A stretch of 64,000 nucleotides of DNA from positions 186,001 through 250,000 of the forward strand of contig NZ_FQZQ01000003.1 of assembly GCF_900142085.1 (NCBI RefSeq), given 5' to 3'. Position numbers and translations under genes: made by a program. The DNA is from Shimia gijangensis (GTDB taxonomy: Bacteria; Pseudomonadota; Alphaproteobacteria; Rhodobacterales; Rhodobacteraceae). The notes under the pieces were generated by a model that did no database searches, had not been told where the DNA came from, and worked only from the letters and a program-made list of their open reading frames with translations. This document shows, piece after piece, positions 63,001-64,000 of the stretch (position 1 is the first letter of the stretch; every line of letters begins with the position of its first letter).

Positions 63001-63508
63001 AGCGGTTGCCGTTGGGTATCATAAGTTGCTGTCTTACAAGGATGAATATGAGGTCGCGCGCCTCCATCTTGAAAGTCGCGCCAAGGCGATTGAAGTGTTC
63101 GAGGGTGATTTCGAAATCAAATACCATTTGGCACCGCCAATGCTAACCAGCGATGGCCCTAACGGTCGGCCCCGCAAAAAGGAATACGGGGCGGGTATGG
63201 AGCGCTGGTTCCGCGTGCTGGCGCGCATGAAATCCCTGCGTGGCACGCCATTTGACATCTTTGGCCGCACAGAAGAACGCAAAATGGAACGCGCTCTGAT
63301 CCGCCAATATGAAGGTGACATGAAAATGGTGCTGCGCGATCATGGTGATGAAGTGCCGGATGCGGCCATCGCTTTGGCCGAATTGCCAAGTCAAATTCGC
63401 GGATTTGGTCCTGTGAAACTGGCCAACGAAGCCAAAGCTGCCAAGCGCCGTGAAGAACTGCTTGCGGCTTTGCAGGGAAGTGGAAAAGTGGCCGCCGCAG
63501 CCGAGTAG
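60089..63508 (+). CDS. Indolepyruvate ferredoxin oxidoreductase, fused form
   Basis: 1,139 residues, the fused alpha-beta form found in proteobacteria. The N-terminal pyrimidine-binding part contains FVTGYRGSPLGAVDSQM. The thiamine-diphosphate region includes CSGCPHNSSTKLPEGSRAYAGIGCH. An iron-sulfur module lies at about residues 630-680 (DICEGCGDCGVQSNCISI...), and the gamma-like domain at about 725 onward begins NVVITGVGGTGVVTIGAVLAQAA. It oxidatively decarboxylates indolepyruvate and other aryl pyruvates to aryl-acetyl-CoA, feeding aromatic amino acid breakdown. ATG at 60089 has GGGGAGG upstream. A divergent LysR gene is the probable regulator. The ferredoxin partner is not in view. Confidence 0.92.
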   Translation: MSIQTVSLNDRFDLSKRNVLLSGTQALVRLMLMQNARDAKAGLNTAGFVTGYRGSPLGAVDSQMMRAEKELTAANVRFQSGLNEDLAATHLWGAQQAELRGEGKFDGVFGLWYGKGPGVDRTGDVMRHANMAGTSTNGGVLMAMGDDHTGESSTVLHQSEWALVDAYMPIVSPAGVQEVMDFGLYGIALSRFAGVWVGLKTMKDTIEATSVVNGDPHRLSFVTPEFDMPEGGLNIRLIDTPHAQEARMIDYKRFAAEAFSRANKMDKRVWGKPGAKIGFAAAGKNWLDLEHSLDLLGIDEAEAERLGITTYKIGQTFPLDMHSFSEWAEGLELIVIVEEKRKLIEVQVKEAIFDDRRGRRVYGWHKGGGAGSMHGEELFPTRGALDPIMIAQKLGDILIEEGRGTEGVKAGMQALDDARRADNAEDIAARIPYFCSGCPHNSSTKLPEGSRAYAGIGCHYMVQWMDRETTGFTHMGGEGANWVGEAPFSTRDHVFQNLGDGTYNHSGVQAIRAALAAGTNITYKILFNDAVAMTGGQANDGDLSPQRIASEVMAMGVEKLTVVYDDKEDLDRAEFPQGVEFKEREYLMPVQEEMIKIKGVSVIVYVQTCASEKRRRRKRGLFPDPDKRVFINTDICEGCGDCGVQSNCISIEPVETELGRKRAINQSSCNKDFSCVNGFCPSFVTVEGAKIRKEATADLDLPNMPEPEIKPIDGTHNVVITGVGGTGVVTIGAVLAQAAQIDGKAAGMMEMAGLAQKGGAVHIHCRLAETPEDISAIRVATGECDALIGGDLVVSAGAKTLGLTSTGRTGAVVNSHEIITGDFTRDTEFSLPISRLEIALEARLRDGLSLFDASDLARVVLGDSIFSNMMIFGAAWQKGLIPVSGEALRHAITVNGAAVERNLRAFEIGRWAVLHPTEAANLIEPIVIKLPKTLDEKVAFRANHLTKYQGKGLAKRYRKMVDSIQDETLKEAVAVGYHKLLSYKDEYEVARLHLESRAKAIEVFEGDFEIKYHLAPPMLTSDGPNGRPRKKEYGAGMERWFRVLARMKSLRGTPFDIFGRTEERKMERALIRQYEGDMKMVLRDHGDEVPDAAIALAELPSQIRGFGPVKLANEAKAAKRREELLAALQGSGKVAAAAE

Positions 63509-63607
63509 TTGCCCTAGCGTAATGAAAACGTCACAGCGGCATTTTAAACTCTGTTCAGTGACGTTGATCCTTCTTATACGGCAGGCGACAGATACGGATG
63601 GCCAGCC

Positions 63608-64000
63608 ATGACGATGCAAAGCGATGTGACTCGCGAGATCAGCTATGCGCATTCCGCCGCCACACGCGGCGGGCGCACTTTGATCCGTGTGCTGGAAAAC
63701 GCAACAGGGCGTCTGGGCCTGATCAAACGGGCCGAGGGCTACGAAAGTGAAATCGCCGAAGGGCGCGATTTCTGGCGTGTGATGATGGAACGCTATGGTC
63801 TTAGCCTTGAGGTGGTCGCCGGATCGCTGGAAAATGTCCCCCGCGACGGTCCGCTTTTGTTAGTGGCCAACCATCCTTTTGGCATTCTCGACGGGATGAT
63901 GATGGGCCATATTTTGAGCGAAGTGCGCGGCGATTTTCGCATTCTGGCCAACAACGTTTTCCAAAAGGCCGAAGAGCTGAATCGGATTGTCCTGCCGATC
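63608..64000 (+). CDS. Lysophospholipid acyltransferase-type protein (partial at right edge)
   Basis: The first 131 residues of a gene cut by the window end. The motif NHPFGILDG (about residues 89-97) is the catalytic His-Asp of glycerolipid acyltransferases, in the spacing used by the hemolysin/OlsA-like branch. It would be a membrane-associated enzyme. The ATG at 63608 follows an intergenic stretch of 99 bases after the indolepyruvate oxidoreductase gene; no strong ribosome site is visible. The rest of the gene and its substrate cannot be seen. Confidence 0.75.
   Translation, partial: MTMQSDVTREISYAHSAATRGGRTLIRVLENATGRLGLIKRAEGYESEIAEGRDFWRVMMERYGLSLEVVAGSLENVPRDGPLLLVANHPFGILDGMMMGHILSEVRGDFRILANNVFQKAEELNRIVLPI

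Noticed and set aside
1-64000. tRNA, rRNA, CRISPR, IS or phage integration signals
   Set aside because: I looked for T-loop patterns, spaced direct repeats, transposase-like proteins and integrases and found none apart from the GTA end.

Overview
The window reads as chromosomal DNA of a marine alphaproteobacterium of the Rhodobacteraceae (Roseobacter-type). Indicators are the tail end of a Rhodobacter-type gene transfer agent at the left edge, a ftsB-pdhA-pdhB-pdhC block whose E1-beta carries its own lipoyl domain, a DUF5930/M23 peptidase paired with a bactofilin, a GTTC-N7-GTTC LexA box in front of uvrA, and a large fused indolepyruvate oxidoreductase. Gene density is high and most genes are core metabolism or conserved housekeeping. 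I see no tRNA, rRNA, CRISPR array, insertion sequence or integrated plasmid, and no gene-free stretch longer than about 300 bases.

Layout. 1-1.1 kb: end of the gene transfer agent cluster (host-specificity tail protein, then a DUF7742-type gene). 1.1-2.3 kb: DksA-like zinc-finger protein and cysE. 2.4-6.9 kb: pyruvate dehydrogenase operon read leftward (pdhA, pdhB, a small membrane protein, pdhC), with ftsB. 7.1-10.2 kb: AidB-like flavoprotein, RNA methyltransferase and a two-gene unit of small proteins. 10.3-13.5 kb: OxyR-like regulator, class I aldolase and phosphoglycerate kinase. 13.6-17.8 kb: two overlapping cyclophilins, DUF3179 protein, small membrane protein and choline-sulfatase. 17.8-21.1 kb: bactofilin/M23 cell-shape pair, DUF455 protein and peroxiredoxin. 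21.2-28.5 kb: AsmA/YhdP-like giant protein, queA, a broken Hint-domain gene, TSUP and MFS transporters. 28.6-34.9 kb: DUF924, coiled-coil protein, lpdA, uvrA and small envelope proteins. 35-43.1 kb: valine catabolism (mmsB, hydroxyisobutyryl-CoA hydrolase, isobutyryl-CoA dehydrogenase, mmsA and a divergent LysR) interrupted by a GCS2-type ligase, a DsrE protein and a STAS-like protein. 43.1-47.3 kb: CBS protein, secreted hydrolase, coaD, DUF808 and FkbM methyltransferase. 47.4-52.8 kb: transketolase, coiled-coil protein with zapA, bolA/small membrane protein/grxD, GNAT and an AllA-like protein. 53-60 kb: purL, outer-membrane barrel, MscS-type channel, LysR regulator and a candidate small RNA. 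60-64 kb: indolepyruvate oxidoreductase and the start of an acyltransferase.

How the genes fit together. Central carbon flow is well represented: aldolase, phosphoglycerate kinase, transketolase, three PDH subunits and the dihydrolipoamide dehydrogenase that completes the complex from a separate site. The valine block turns isobutyryl-CoA into propionyl-CoA except for the methacrylyl-CoA hydratase step, which must come from elsewhere. Envelope functions (FtsB, ZapA, bactofilin/M23, AsmA-like, outer-membrane barrel, MscS) are spread along the window.

No obviously new multi-gene defence or mobile system is present. The items most worth following up are: a candidate small RNA with an anti-Shine-Dalgarno-like segment behind a LysR gene; a frameshifted Hint-domain remnant whose stop overlaps the start of a transporter; conserved-looking small membrane proteins embedded in the pdh and bolA-grxD operons; a 58-residue protein coupled to a DUF465-like gene; an OxyR-like regulator lacking the peroxidatic cysteine next to a perfect inverted repeat; and a 20-bp perfect palindrome in front of pdhA.
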